A DNA stretch of 64,000 nt from Streptomyces sp. NA02950 (GTDB lineage Bacteria > Actinomycetota > Actinomycetes > Streptomycetales > Streptomycetaceae), in NCBI RefSeq assembly GCF_013364155.1, contig NZ_CP054916.1, forward strand, positions 6,569,001 to 6,633,000, given 5' to 3'. The position numbers were made by a program, and so were the translations under genes. The stretch's first letter is position 1; each line of letters opens with the position of its first letter. The notes under the pieces were generated by a model. It saw only the letters and a program-made list of their open reading frames with translations, did no database searches and was not told where the DNA came from. Positions 33,055 to 43,200 of this stretch are shown here, piece after piece.

Positions 33055-35226
33055 CTAGGGAAAGAGGTGCAATACGTTGCCTTCTTTATCGATGGCAATT
33101 ACCTCTTTGAGTCCTGGGGTTGGCCAGTCGTGCAACTGGGCGTACATCTTGGATACGTCGACAGAACTGTCCCTCAAGTTCAGCACGACCCGTTCAGTTT
33201 GCAATTTTTCGACCTTCTTCTCCATCTCCCTGGCGATGTTGCGGGCGTTGCCACTGCTGGGCGAATAGCAGTCGAAGACCTTGTCATTGATTTTATAGTC
33301 GGGGTTCCTGCTCCCGGGCACTTGAGGTGCATGCTCGACGTCGTAGCCATGCTGAGCCAACCTGTCGGCCGCCTCGTTCTGACGGCTCAGCGCACGGCGC
33401 GTCTCAGGGTCTGCCTTCTTGGATATGGACTCTGGATTGCCCTGCGCCTTGGCATTTGGGTCGGGGTCTCGCTTAGGCAGGGTGTGACCGGGGTCGTTGG
33501 GTGCTCCCTTGCTTCCACCCTCTCCGCCGGAGGGAGCGTGGCTGCCGCCGTCCGGTCCGTCCCCAGAGCTACCTTCGGTACCAGGGCCGTCGTGGTCACC
33601 ACCGCCTGCCCCGTCGTGTGCAGGCGCGTCAGGGCTGTCGGCTGACGGGCCGTGGTGTCCGCCTGTGCTGTGCCCATCGCCGTGGCCGCCGGAGGGGCCG
33701 TCACCGTGCCCGCCGGAGGAGCCATCGCCGTGCCCGCCGGTCGACGGACGATCGTGCCCGTCGGCGCCGGGGTCGCCACCGTGCCGCCCGGTGGAAGTCT
33801 CGTGGTGGGCGGAGGGGCCGTCGCCGGTGTGTGCGTGGGCGCGTGGTGGCTGGTGGTCCGCGCCGCTCCCGACCGTGGCCTTCTCGCGCTCTCGTGCTCT
33901 CTCGTGTGCGGGGTGGTCTTCGGGCAGGGAGTGCTGGGGGTGGTTGCTTTCCTTCCTGGCGTCCTTGATGTCGTGGATGATCTCGCCGTTTTCCGCGTGG
34001 CGGATGTTTCCGTGGTCGTCCAGGACCGTCGGAGGCCGGCCGTCCCGGTCCGGCAGGCGTACGCCCGCGTCGCGCGGGTGGGCCAGGTCGTCCGCGGCGT
34101 CCACGGTGCGGTCCAGGTGAGGTGCATCGCCCCAGTGAGGGAGGCGTTTGACGGCCGCCAGCACCTCGGAGGCTTTCGGGAGTGCGGCGCGGGCGGCCCT
34201 GGTGCCGGCCGTGAGGGAATCGGCGACCTTTGTGACCTTCGTGACCTCTGCCAGGCGGCTGCCCTTGGCCATTTTTCCTAGCTTGGAGGCTATGCCGAAG
34301 GGCGTTAAGTTGTAGAGGACCTGGCCTCCCGCACGGACCGGGTCCTTGTCCCACTCGTCCCACGCCACGAAGCCCTTGAGGGCCTCGCGGAATGCCTTCT
34401 TCTGTTCGTTGTCGCCGTTGCCCCCGCCGATGGTCTTGGACATCGCCCAGTCATACGGCCAGGTCGTGTACTGGCCGAGGCCGCTGAAGGTGTCCCCCAG
34501 CGCGCTCCAGGCCTGGGAGGCTTTGTCGCCTCCGTGCCAGCCGACGAGGGTGGCGAGTCCGTCGAGGTCGCCGCCGAAACCGTCGATGCCGAATCCCTTG
34601 GCCGCGCTTGCACCCCAGTAGTCAAGCTCCCAGACGCGGTGGGTTTCCTTCTCCGGGGTACCCCAAGGCAGGTCCTTCACCTTGTCCAGATCACCGGCCC
34701 GGTACCCGTACATACCCCGTTTACCGGAGCCGTCGTCGACGGTGTAGTGGGTGGAGCCGAAGAAGCGCTCGCCGATCTTGTTGGCCGCGCGGCGTTCGGC
34801 CGCCTGGAAGGCCGCCACCGCGACATTCACGTCGTGCAGCAGGCCGGAGTGCTCGGCTATCTTCTTCTCGTCGTCCTTCCAGTGCTCGTCGTCCTTGACC
34901 TTCTCGACGAAGGCTGCGGCCCGGTGCTTGAGCCGCCGCAACTTGCTTTTGATGGGGCGGACTTCATCGGCGTAGTCCGACAGCGCTGCCGCGATCTTCT
35001 CCAGGTCGTCGGCGATGACGTCGGACATGTCGCGCACGGGCGTGGTGGTGTCGAAGAGCTGCTGGGCCTCGGGGGCGTGGTAGACACCGGACAAACTCTG
35101 GAACTTGGAGTGGACGTCGGCGCCGGTGGTGCGGAACTTTCCCGCCTGCTTCTTCAGCGCGGAAGCATCCTTCTCCAGCTGCTCCAAGTCGCCCTTGAAC
35201 TGGGGGATGGCATGGGGGTCGATCAT
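33055..35226 (-). CDS. Polymorphic toxin with WXG/T7SS-like N-terminus and CdiA-type tRNase C-terminus
   Basis: 723-aa modular toxin. Residues 1-150 are long helices of the WXG100/LXG-like class (KGDLEQLEKDASALKKQAGK, MSDVIADDLEKIAAALSDYA) used for type VII-like export. The middle has a Trp-rich region (YWGASAAKGFGIDGFGGD) and a His/Gly linker with GGHGDG repeats (about 470-560). The last 112 residues (ALSRQNEAADRLAQHGYDVE, SRNPDYKINDKVFDCYSPSS, ARNIAREMEKKVEKLQTERV, GLKEVIAIDKEGNVLHLFP) match the CdiA C-terminal tRNA nuclease domain. It is coupled to the DUF6507 gene by ATGA and followed by its likely immunity gene. Confidence 0.85.
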   Translation of the reverse strand: MIDPHAIPQFKGDLEQLEKDASALKKQAGKFRTTGADVHSKFQSLSGVYHAPEAQQLFDTTTPVRDMSDVIADDLEKIAAALSDYADEVRPIKSKLRRLKHRAAAFVEKVKDDEHWKDDEKKIAEHSGLLHDVNVAVAAFQAAERRAANKIGERFFGSTHYTVDDGSGKRGMYGYRAGDLDKVKDLPWGTPEKETHRVWELDYWGASAAKGFGIDGFGGDLDGLATLVGWHGGDKASQAWSALGDTFSGLGQYTTWPYDWAMSKTIGGGNGDNEQKKAFREALKGFVAWDEWDKDPVRAGGQVLYNLTPFGIASKLGKMAKGSRLAEVTKVTKVADSLTAGTRAARAALPKASEVLAAVKRLPHWGDAPHLDRTVDAADDLAHPRDAGVRLPDRDGRPPTVLDDHGNIRHAENGEIIHDIKDARKESNHPQHSLPEDHPAHERAREREKATVGSGADHQPPRAHAHTGDGPSAHHETSTGRHGGDPGADGHDRPSTGGHGDGSSGGHGDGPSGGHGDGHSTGGHHGPSADSPDAPAHDGAGGGDHDGPGTEGSSGDGPDGGSHAPSGGEGGSKGAPNDPGHTLPKRDPDPNAKAQGNPESISKKADPETRRALSRQNEAADRLAQHGYDVEHAPQVPGSRNPDYKINDKVFDCYSPSSGNARNIAREMEKKVEKLQTERVVLNLRDSSVDVSKMYAQLHDWPTPGLKEVIAIDKEGNVLHLFP

Positions 35227-35609
35227 TTGGCGCCCTTCTTCCCCGGGCTGTCGAGATCGATGTAGGGCGCTTTGAGTGCCTCATCCTGCGCGTTGGCCGC
35301 CATGTCCAAATCCCCCTTGTTGTATTCCTCCGTGGCGTCCACGGCGCCCTGCAGCGACTTGTCCGCGCGGGCCACGATGAAGGCGAGGTCCGACTGCTGG
35401 GCCGAGGCGTACTGCCCCAGGGTCACGCCCACCAGGCCGACCTCAGGCGTCTCGCTCTCGCCTCCAAAGTCCAACGTCCCGGCCGCTTTCATCGCGCTCT
35501 CCAGATGAGAGCTGATGGACTTGAGCTCGTCCTTGAAATGCCCGGCGGTGCGTCCGGCTTCCCCGACGACGCGGCCCACGCCCGCCGCGTCGATGTTCCA
35601 TTTCGTCAT
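35223..35609 (-). CDS. DUF6507 family WXG100-like protein
   Basis: 128-aa helical protein starting MTKWNIDAAGVGRVVGEAGR, with LKSISSHLESAMKAAGTLDF and YNKGDLDMAANAQDEALKAP. Its size and helical hairpin pattern fit the ESAT-6/WXG100 superfamily, and it corresponds to the DUF6507 family of Streptomyces. It is translationally coupled to the toxin gene (ATGA), so it is likely a secretion partner or chaperone of the toxin. Confidence 0.75.
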   Translation of the reverse strand: MTKWNIDAAGVGRVVGEAGRTAGHFKDELKSISSHLESAMKAAGTLDFGGESETPEVGLVGVTLGQYASAQQSDLAFIVARADKSLQGAVDATEEYNKGDLDMAANAQDEALKAPYIDLDSPGKKGAK

Positions 35610-35696
35610 GATCCGCCCCGACTCCTCTCCGGAGCACGCCGAGTCGAACGCGTTCCGCCTTATGCCACTGATGTCTGCTGTGAAAGGTCCTTTGCG

Positions 35697-37118
35697 CTAT
35701 GCGTCCTGGCTGCGCAGGTGCCCCAGGAGTGAATGCAACGTTGCCCAGTTGGCCGGGGAGTCGACCTCTCCCAGGCAGAAGTACCGGCCTGGTCTGCGTC
35801 GCGCTCCGATGGGCCGCGGCGGCTGGGGAACCGGCACCTTGTCACTTCGGGCACCGGCCCTGTGGGTTTCCTCCGGGCCGAGCGCCAGGGCGAGCGGGAT
35901 AGGCGGTGTCTCGAAACTCGCCGGAGCGTTCACGTCCCGCCGCCCGGTCCGCACATGGAACAGGGCCGAACGGAGATGGTGGTGGGAAGCCAGGTCGTCG
36001 GCGAGGCCGGCGAGTGCGTCGAAAGGTGGTTCCTCGTCCTTGCCGTAGCCGATCCCGAGGGTGATGTCCTCTTCCACGCCGTCCGCGGTACGCAGGGCGT
36101 GCAGGGCGGCGATGGCCGGACGGTCCGGCGCGCCGACGACCACCAGCCGAGTGGGCCGGGGGGCGCGTTCCCGCGCGAAGTCGGTGAGATTGCGTCGGGA
36201 CCAGGGCAGGCCAGCCGGCTCGGCCGTGCCCCAGGCGGCCGGAGTGGCACCGGTCAGGTGCCGCCAGGCGGCCTCCAGCGGTCCGCCGAGCACCAGGTGT
36301 TCATCGGCCCGGTGACAGGTGCGGATGGACAGCAGCAGCTGACGCTCGTCCGGGTTGGGCACGGGGGTGTAAGCCGCCGCTGCGCCGGCTCCACCGGTCT
36401 CGCGGGAGCTGGTCGTGAGGGGAGCGAAGGAGTCGCCCTGCCAGCGCAGTACCGCTCCGGTCAGACCGTCGTAGTAGTCCCCGGTCTCCTCCCGCACCAC
36501 CCAGCGACCCTGAACTTCGGCCAGTGCGAGGCGGGCGGGGAGCGTCAGCAGCGTATGGGGCGGGGTGACGATCTGCACCTGGCGGTCCTCCGCCGCAGCG
36601 GAGAGCAGCGCATTCACCAGCCAGGAGGACAACGCGAGAACCGGACGGTCCTGAAAAAGGACCGCTGCGGTGTCGGTCAGGACATCCACCGCCGGTTGCT
36701 CAGGGTGCGGAGGGGAAGGAGCCTGCACGCCGTGGGTGTCCACGACGCCGATCCCCTCCTCTGCGGCCTCCGGCGGCCACAGCGTGCCGCCCAGCATGGC
36801 GACCAGGCGCCCGGCCACTACCGAGGCAAGGCGTTGCGCCTGGTCCGTGGCGACCGTCGCACGGACCTCCGTCCACCACACCGACTCGCCCAACTGATCC
36901 GCCCGCACACCGAGAAGACGCTGCGCTTCGTGCGGCACGGCAAGCAGCATCGGGGACTCGATGGAGACCAGCGGATGCCCGTCGTCATCGGTCAGTTGCA
37001 CCACAGCTCCCTCGCCGAGGGTCTGCAAGCGCAGGTCAGGTCCACCCGACAGGAGAGCGGCCGCGATGGTCCGCGGGTCCGGTAACTGCTTGGTCAGAGC
37101 GATGACGTCCTTCGTCAT
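35697..37118 (-). CDS. DUF6177 family protein, type VII-associated
   Basis: 473-aa soluble protein starting at ATG 37118 (MTKDVIALTKQLPDPRTIAA). DUF6177 features: VQLTDDDGHPLVSIESPMLL, VWWTEVRATVATDQAQRLAS, DVLTDTAAVLFQDRPVLALS and PARPTRLVVVGAPDRPAIA-like segments. These proteins accompany WXG100/DUF6507 toxin loci in Streptomyces; the molecular role is unknown, probably recognition or targeting of the substrate to the secretion machine. It heads the operon DUF6177-DUF6507-toxin-immunity with 87 bp before DUF6507. Confidence 0.75.
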   Translation of the reverse strand: MTKDVIALTKQLPDPRTIAAALLSGGPDLRLQTLGEGAVVQLTDDDGHPLVSIESPMLLAVPHEAQRLLGVRADQLGESVWWTEVRATVATDQAQRLASVVAGRLVAMLGGTLWPPEAAEEGIGVVDTHGVQAPSPPHPEQPAVDVLTDTAAVLFQDRPVLALSSWLVNALLSAAAEDRQVQIVTPPHTLLTLPARLALAEVQGRWVVREETGDYYDGLTGAVLRWQGDSFAPLTTSSRETGGAGAAAAYTPVPNPDERQLLLSIRTCHRADEHLVLGGPLEAAWRHLTGATPAAWGTAEPAGLPWSRRNLTDFARERAPRPTRLVVVGAPDRPAIAALHALRTADGVEEDITLGIGYGKDEEPPFDALAGLADDLASHHHLRSALFHVRTGRRDVNAPASFETPPIPLALALGPEETHRAGARSDKVPVPQPPRPIGARRRPGRYFCLGEVDSPANWATLHSLLGHLRSQDA

Positions 37119-37297
37119 GACGCGGCCTCGTGGCTGTCGGACGGTCCGTGCCAAGGGGTGCGGCAGCCGATGACGCTGTGCTTCCTGCCTGCTGTCAGCT
37201 GAGCCAGACTGTTGTGGCCGACGGCCGGCTCACCACAAGGAATACAGGCTGCCCTCAGTGGCGTGGCCGATCCGATTCTGCCCGCGTCGAACTTCAT
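37115..37297 (-). CDS. 60-aa protein coupled to the DUF6177 gene
   Basis: ATG at 37297 with a GGGGGGCGGG RBS opens MKFDAGRIGSATPLRAACIP, continues CGEPAVGHNSLAQLTAGRKH, and stops at a TGA overlapping the DUF6177 ATG (ATGA). A CxxCG start of a possible small zinc site (CIPCGEP) is visible. Coupling makes expression plausible; function unknown. Confidence 0.4.
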   Translation of the reverse strand: MKFDAGRIGSATPLRAACIPCGEPAVGHNSLAQLTAGRKHSVIGCRTPWHGPSDSHEAAS

Positions 37298-37671
37298 GCG
37301 CCCGCCCCCCGGTCACGAAACCGCACCGCATGCTTTGACCACCTTCTCCGGAGCGGTGCTTCCCCCGGAGCCCCTCCTCCACCATAGATCACGACCATAG
37401 GTCACGGCGCGTCAAGAACAGGCCCCCGTAGGCGCATACGCAGGTGACACCATGGGGCGGAGTTTTGGCGCCACCCCATGCACGCCCGACGTCTGCGTGG
37501 TGAGCTAGTCGCAGGCTGGCCGGTTGAGCAAAGGCCCGGGCAACGCTGAGTGCCAACTCCGCAACGGGTCTGGATGCCGCGTTGTACGCGGAGTGTGGAT
37601 CGCTTGTCCCTAAACGTGAAGTCACGCGGTTGGATCGCAGCAGCAAGGTCTTCACCGCTACTGGCGTGTCC
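37298..37671. other. Divergence region, no confident gene
   Basis: About 370 bp between the toxin operon and the truncated gene at 37672. Open frames here lack recognisable domains. It should contain the promoter of the toxin operon (leftward) near 37300-37390, where AT-richer sequence occurs (ACCATAGATCACGACCATAG, about 37381-37400). Confidence 0.35.
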
Positions 37672-38196
37672 TTATGCGAGGAGATGCTTGAGTTCCTCCA
37701 GTTGCAGGCGCGCGTCCGGGGCGGCGATATCCCCGCTGAAGTGGACGCCCTCGGAGGCCAGGATGTCCGCCGGGGTGTCTGTGCGTGTCGGGTCGGTCCA
37801 GCGGAAGCCTGTGCTGACCTTTCCCGCTGAGGTGAGGATTCGCCACGGGCTGGGGCAGTGTCCGCATGTGGCGAGGTGGGTGCCGACAGGGACGGCGTGG
37901 CTGCCGATGTGGGTTGCCACATCGCCGTACGTGGTCCAGCGTCCGGAAGGGATGGCTGCCAGCAGGGCGTGCAGGCTCGTCCAGTCCTTCCGGGTGTCGA
38001 GTGTGGCTCCGCGGAGCTGCTCGGCGAGGGCCGCAATGTCGGTCCCCGCCAGTGACGCCCACTCGTCGGGGTCGACATTGTCCGGGATGTGGTCGGGGTC
38101 GACGTCCCACCAGGTTGTGCCCTGGATGCCGTCGGGTTTTCGTCCAGTGACGGCCCTGAAGATGTGGTTGGCCAGCCCGGTCGGTGTGTAGGACTT
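37672..38196 (-). pseudogene. Alkyltransferase-like (MGMT-fold) protein, 5' end lost at an IS
   Basis: Reading leftward from 38196 the frame is open without a start codon: KSYTPTGLANHIFRAVTGRK, TTWWDVDPDHIPDNVDPDEW, ASLAGTDIAALAEQLRG, then IPSGRWTTYGDVATHIGSHA, VPVGTHLATCGHCPSPWRIL, SAGKVSTGFRWTDPTRTDTP. The second half matches the DNA-binding domain of O6-alkylguanine transferase-like proteins (GRWTTYGDVA, then PWRIL) but has no PCHR active site. The coding sequence begins exactly at the left end of the IS at 38197, so the IS removed its N-terminus. Confidence 0.6.
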
Positions 38197-38467
38197 AGAA
38201 GCCGTATCTCAACCGATCTTGGAACGTGTGGATCGAACGGAGTTCCTGGGCGGGTGATCTTCCGGCGGTACGCGCATGAAGGCAGGGCCTCCTGGTAGCT
38301 CGGGGGTGCGACCCCATTCCGAGCGGTTCCCGGAGGCCCTGTTGTCGTTGTTGTACGCGCCCGAGCCCGTTGACTTCAACTCGCCCGCCGTGTCGTGCGA
38401 TTGCCTCGCGCACGTGTACGGCAACGCGGCTGATCATCCCGATCGGGTTCGCCGGTATCCGTCGGAC

Positions 38468-39261
38468 ATGACGGACGCGGAGTGGGCGGCCATCCGGCCG
38501 TTGCTGCCGGTGCCGGCCTGGCTTCAGGGGCGGGGCGGACGGCCCGAGGGCTACTGCCACCGGCAGCTGCTGGACGCGGTCCGCTATCTGGTCGCGGGCG
38601 GGATCTCGTGGCGGGCGATGCCCGCGGACTTCCCCGATTGGGGCCGGGTTTACGCTTTCTTCCGCCGCTGGCGCGAGCACGGACTGATCGCCGAGTTCCA
38701 CGACCGGCTGCGCGGGAAGCTCCGTGAACGCGAGGGCCGCGAGGCCGAGCCCACGGCCGGTGTCATCGACGCGCAGTCGGTGCGGGCCGCCGCGACGGTG
38801 CCGGCTTCCTCACGCGGCTACGACGGCGGAAGAAGGTGCCGGGCCGCAAACGGCACATCGTGACCGACACCCTCGGTCTGCTCCTGGTCGTCGCGGTCAC
38901 CGCCGCGAACATCGGCGACCGCGACGCCGCGGCGGGCCTGCTGAGGCGGCTGCGCCGCCTGCACCGCGACATCACCCTCGTCTGGGCCGACGGCGGCTAC
39001 ACCGGCAGCCTCGTCGGCTGGTGCCGGGACAAACTCGCTCTGACCTTGGAGATCGTCAAGCGCACCGACGACATGACAGGGTTCGTGGTGCTGCCGAGGC
39101 GGTGGGTGGCAGAGCGCACGTTCGCGTGGCTGATGAACTCCCGTTGTCTGGCCCGGGACTACGAGACCCTGCCCGCCACCAGCGAGGCGATGATCCGGTG
39201 GTCGATGGTCACGCGGATGAGCCGCCGTCTGGCCCGGCCACGGGCCGACGGCCCGCACTGA
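38468..39261 (+). pseudogene. IS5-family transposase, frameshifted
   Basis: Begins MTDAEWAAIRPLLPVPAWLQ with GRGGRPEGYCHRQLLDAVRY and WRAMPADFPDWGRVYAFFRR, first catalytic Asp in AGVIDAQSVRAAATV. After SRGYDGG the frame fails; the continuation VPGRKRHIVTDTLGLLLVVA is one frame over and carries the second Asp (LVWADGGYTGSLVGW) and the Glu region (RRWVAERTFAWLMNSRCLAR). A G missing in GGCGGAAGAAGG near 38825-38832 restores GGKKVPGRKRH. Either an inactivating deletion or a frameshift site used by ribosomes. Confidence 0.8.
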
Positions 39262-39760
39262 AGGCCCCCGACGCCTCCAGGAGAAGCCACCCGCGCTCCG
39301 CCAGGCGCCGGGCTTTCGACCGCAGCCCCTCGACCTTCGCCGGCGTCGCATCAAGGCCCAGCTCCACCGCGATCTCCTTGGCTCGAAGCGGCCCCTGCCC
39401 CGTGGATCGCTGCTGTTCCAGCACGCCCAGAATCCGCTGATAGTCCGGCGCCAGAACCGTCACCGGCAGTCCTTCCCGCCAGGGCGGCACCGTCGAGCCC
39501 GGCACCGGCGCGAGCGACGGCGCCGCTTCCTCCTCCGCCTCGGTCGTGGTCACGGCAGCGGACTCGGCCGCAGCAACTGCCAGGGCCTCGAGCAGTTCCT
39601 CCCGCGCGATCACCCGCCGGTCCAGCTCGATCTCCGCGGCCTCCAGCACCTCAGCCAACCGCGCGACTTCCTCCCGCAAGCCCTCCACCCGCACGCGGGC
39701 AGCCGCCTCTCGCTCCTCCAGCATTCCCAGCACCGACGCCACCGCGCACCCCTCGACCAT
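39209..39760 (-). CDS. Transposon passenger: coiled-coil plus winged-helix protein
   Basis: 183-aa protein, convergent with and overlapping the transposase 3' end by about 50 bp. The N-terminal half is a coiled coil (MLEEREAAARVRVEGLREEV, ARLAEVLEAAEIELDRRVIA). The C-terminal half (PVTVLAPDYQRILGVLEQQR, LRAKEIAVELGLDATPAKVE, GLRSKARRLAERGWLLLEAS) looks like a winged helix. Similar proteins recur beside Streptomyces IS5-type transposases. Function unknown; a transposition regulator or target-selection protein is a reasonable guess. Confidence 0.6.
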   Translation of the reverse strand: MVEGCAVASVLGMLEEREAAARVRVEGLREEVARLAEVLEAAEIELDRRVIAREELLEALAVAAAESAAVTTTEAEEEAAPSLAPVPGSTVPPWREGLPVTVLAPDYQRILGVLEQQRSTGQGPLRAKEIAVELGLDATPAKVEGLRSKARRLAERGWLLLEASGAFSAGRRPVAGPDGGSSA

Positions 39761-39980
39761 GAAGCGGACACAAGACGTTGCGATGCCTCCCTCAACCTGA
39801 GCGAGACCATGCCTGACCAGCAGGAATCAAAGAGTCACGTTCGGTTGAGATACGGCTTCTCAGCTAAGGCACCCCCCGCGCGGCAAGATGCGGAAGTCTC
39901 CCGATGCGGCGCCCTCGCCTTAGAGACGACGTTGGAAGCACGACAAGAAACCCAGCTCCCAGCTCGTCCAAGGAGACCGC

Positions 39981-40154
39981 ATGCTGCACCACGAGTTCCA
40001 GGCCGCCCGCCACGCCGAATTCCTTTCCCGCGCCGCGCGGCACCGCCTGGTCCGCGAGGCCAAGCGAGCCAAGCGGGCCGCGAAGGCCGAGCGGGCCGCG
40101 AAGGCGGCCCGTACCGACGCCGACAGCCGCAAGCAGTACCGTCGCGCCGCGTGA
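39981..40154 (+). CDS. 57-aa very basic protein upstream of the LAL regulator
   Basis: ATG at 39981 follows a perfect RBS (CCAAGGAGACCGC). The product reads MLHHEFQAARHAEFLSRAAR and continues through REAKRAKRAAKAERAAKAAR to YRRAA. It is a single long Arg/Lys/Ala helix. The stop overlaps a GTG (40151) in the frame of the downstream regulator. The strong RBS makes it a likely real gene; it may bind nucleic acid. Function unknown. Confidence 0.55.
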   Translation: MLHHEFQAARHAEFLSRAARHRLVREAKRAKRAAKAERAAKAARTDADSRKQYRRAA

Positions 40155-40249
40155 CGGAGCAAGGGCGTCGCGTGGCCGGGCACCCGGCCGCAGCGGCCCG
40201 GTCCCCCGCCGACCTCGAAAACGCTGTCCCCGACCACGTACGAGATGCG

Positions 40250-43200
40250 ATGCTCAGCACCGTGCACAGTAGTCACACAAGCCCCGTCTTCGTGGGCCGC
40301 GGCGCCGAACTGACCGCCCTCGGCGAGGCCCTGTCCCGGGCGGACGCCGGGGAGCCCGGCGCCCTCTTCATGGGCGGCGAGGCCGGTGTCGGCAAGACCC
40401 GGCTGCTTCGGGAGTTCCTCGGCCGGGCCGCCGCCGACGGGGCCGTCGTCGCCCTCGGCGGCTGCGTCGAAACCGGCGCCGACGCCCTGCCGTACCACCC
40501 TGTCTCGGCCGCCCTGCGCTCCCTGCGCCGCCAGCTCGGCGCGGAGCTTCACGCCGCCGTCGCCGGCCAGGAGGGCGAGCTCGCCCGGCTCCTGCCCGAG
40601 CTCGGCGAGATGGACCGGGACCGCCCGGAAACCGACGGCCGTGCCCGGCTTTTCGAGCTCACCGTCCGCCTCCTCGAGCACCTCGCCGCGAACCGGACCC
40701 TCGTCCTGGCCCTGGAGGACCTGCACTGGGCCGATCGCTCCACCCGCGAGCTGCTCAGCTATCTGCTGCGCGCCCTCACCGACAGCCGCCTGCTCATCGT
40801 CGCCACCTACCGCGCCGACGACCTGCACCGCCACCACCCGCTGCGCCCTGCCCTCGCCGAGTACGAGCGGCTGCGCACCGTCACCCGACTCGAACTGCCC
40901 CGTTTCGACCGCTCAGAGGTCCGCCGCCAGCTCGCCGCCATCCACGGCGAGGCCCCGCCCGAGCAGGTGCTGGACCGGGTCTTCGAACGCTCCGAGGGCA
41001 ACGCCTTCTTCGTCGAGGAGCTGGCGTGCAGCATCCTCGGCGGCTCCCCGGGCGGCATCAGCGACTCCCTGCGCGACCTTCTGCTGGTCCGGGTCGAGGC
41101 ACTGCCGGACGAGGTGCAGCGCGTGGTGCGGACCGCCGCCGAGGGCGGCTCCGAGGTGGAGTTCGGGCTGCTGGCCACCGTCACGGGGCTCGCCGAGGAC
41201 GAGCTGATCGAGACCCTGCGTACCGCCGTCGGCGCCGCCGTCCTGCAACCCTCCGACGAAAGCGAGTCCTTCCGCTTCCGGCACGCCCTGATGCGCGAGG
41301 CCGTGGCCGGCGATCTGCTGCCCGGCGAGCGCTCCCGGCTCAGCCGCCGCTATGCCGAGGCGCTGGAGGCCGACCCCACGCTCGTACGGTCCGAGGAGCG
41401 GGCCGGTCGGCTGGCCGGCTACTGGTTCGACGCCCGCGACCCCGCCAGGGCGCTGCCCGCCGTGATCGCCGCGGCGGCTGCCGCCCGCGGCCGGCACGCG
41501 TTCGCCGAACAGCACCATCTGCTGGAGCGGGCGCTGGAGCTGTGGGACGACACCCCCGAGGAGCTGCGCCGCCGGACGATGCGGCAGGGCGTCGACGACG
41601 GCCTGCGTCCGGCCATCTCGCCGGACATGCCCGGGGACTTCGTGGACCTGCTCGCCGCGATCACCGTCGCCGCCCGCCTCGCGGGAGAGCGGGAGCGGGC
41701 GCTCGCCATCTGCAAGCGGGCGCTGCGCGAGCTGGAGGACGACGACCCGCTGCGGGCGGCCTGGTTCTGGACCGAGCGCTACCAGCTCATGCGCGACCTC
41801 GCCCGCTCCGACGGCTGGGACGAGATCGCCCACGCCCAGAAGCTGGTGAAGGGCCTGCCGCCGTCCGTCGTACACGCCGATGTGCTGACGCATGCGGCGT
41901 ACTGGTACGCCGTGCACCAGCCGGGGCCGACGGCGATGGAGACCGCGGAACAGGCGGTGGAGCTCTGCCGGGTGACGGGCGCGGAGATCACCGGCCTTAC
42001 CGCGCGGCTCACCCTGGCCTGGCTCACCATCCACTCGGGCGACGTCGAGGCCGGGCTCGAGCAGGCTCGCGCCGTGTGCGCCCGGGATCTGGAACCGGGC
42101 AACGCCAACGTCCTGCTGCGTGGCTACGGCGGCCTGTCCACAGCCCTGCACGGCCTCGGCCGCTACGGCGAGGCCGTCGAGATCGCTGAGCGGGGCAGCG
42201 GCCTTGCCGATCGGCACGGGCTGCCGGACACGGCCTCGTTCATCGACGCCAACCTCGCCGAATCCCTCATCCAGCTCGGCCGGTGGGCCGATGCCGACGA
42301 CGTGGTCGAGCGGGCTCTCGGCCGCCGCGGGGTGAGCGTGCGTATCCGCGCGCTGATCGCCGAGCGGAGGGCCGAACTCGCCTTGGTCCGGGGCGCGTAC
42401 GGTGAGGCCCGGTGCCGGATGGAGGAGTCCGACGGCAGCACCACCGGTCCCTACCCGGAGCCGCAGCACACGCTGGCCATGGCCCGGATCGCCATCGCGC
42501 TGGCGTCCGCCGACGGGCGGATCCTCGACGCCCGCTCCCTGCTGGACACGGCGGTCGGCGAGGCCATCCCGCCCGACCACCAACGTTACGCCTGGCCGCT
42601 GTTGTACGAGGCCGCGGCGGCGGAGGCGCGGACCCGTGGGCTCGCGGTGGCCGAACCGGGGCGCAGGGCAGCGGTGGAGCGGATACGCAAGGCGATGAAG
42701 GGCCAGCCCGAGTTCGTACCGCAGTGGGCCGCGCAGGCCCTGATGACCGAGGCCGAGCTGCTCACCGCCGAGGGCCGGGACGCCACCGCCCGCTGGATGG
42801 AGGCCGTCGCCGCCACCGAACAGTTGGAGGCCCCGGCCCTGCTGGCCACCGCCCGGTTGCGGCTCGCGGAGGCCCTGATCATCCAGGGCGGCAACGGGTC
42901 CCGCACCGCGGCCGGTGAGCTGCTGCGGCAGGCCGATGCGGCAGCACGCGAGCTGGGCGCGGCGCCGCTCGAGACGGAGATCACCACGCTCGCCGGCCGC
43001 GCCCGGATCCCGTTGCGGCAGGCCGACGGGGAGGCGGCCCCGCCCCCGGCGCCGGCGGCGGCGCTGGGGCTGACCGTCCGGGAGCGGGACGTGCTGCGAC
43101 TGGTCGCCGCCGGGCGGAGCAACCGGCAGATCGCCGAGGAGCTGTTCATCTCGCCGAAGACGGCGAGCGTGCATGTCTCCAACATCCTGGCCAAGCTGGG

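Larger units (their letters stand above)
38197..39860. mobile_element. 1.66-kb IS5-type element with perfect 20-bp ends and a passenger gene
   Basis: AGAAGCCGTATCTCAACCGA at 38197-38216 is repeated exactly inverted at 39841-39860 (TCGGTTGAGATACGGCTTCT). Between them are a transposase (rightward) and a convergent 183-aa gene with no transposase features. Flanks read ACTT at left and CAGC at right, so no clear target duplication survives. Perfect ends suggest recent movement, although the transposase is frameshifted. Confidence 0.82.
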
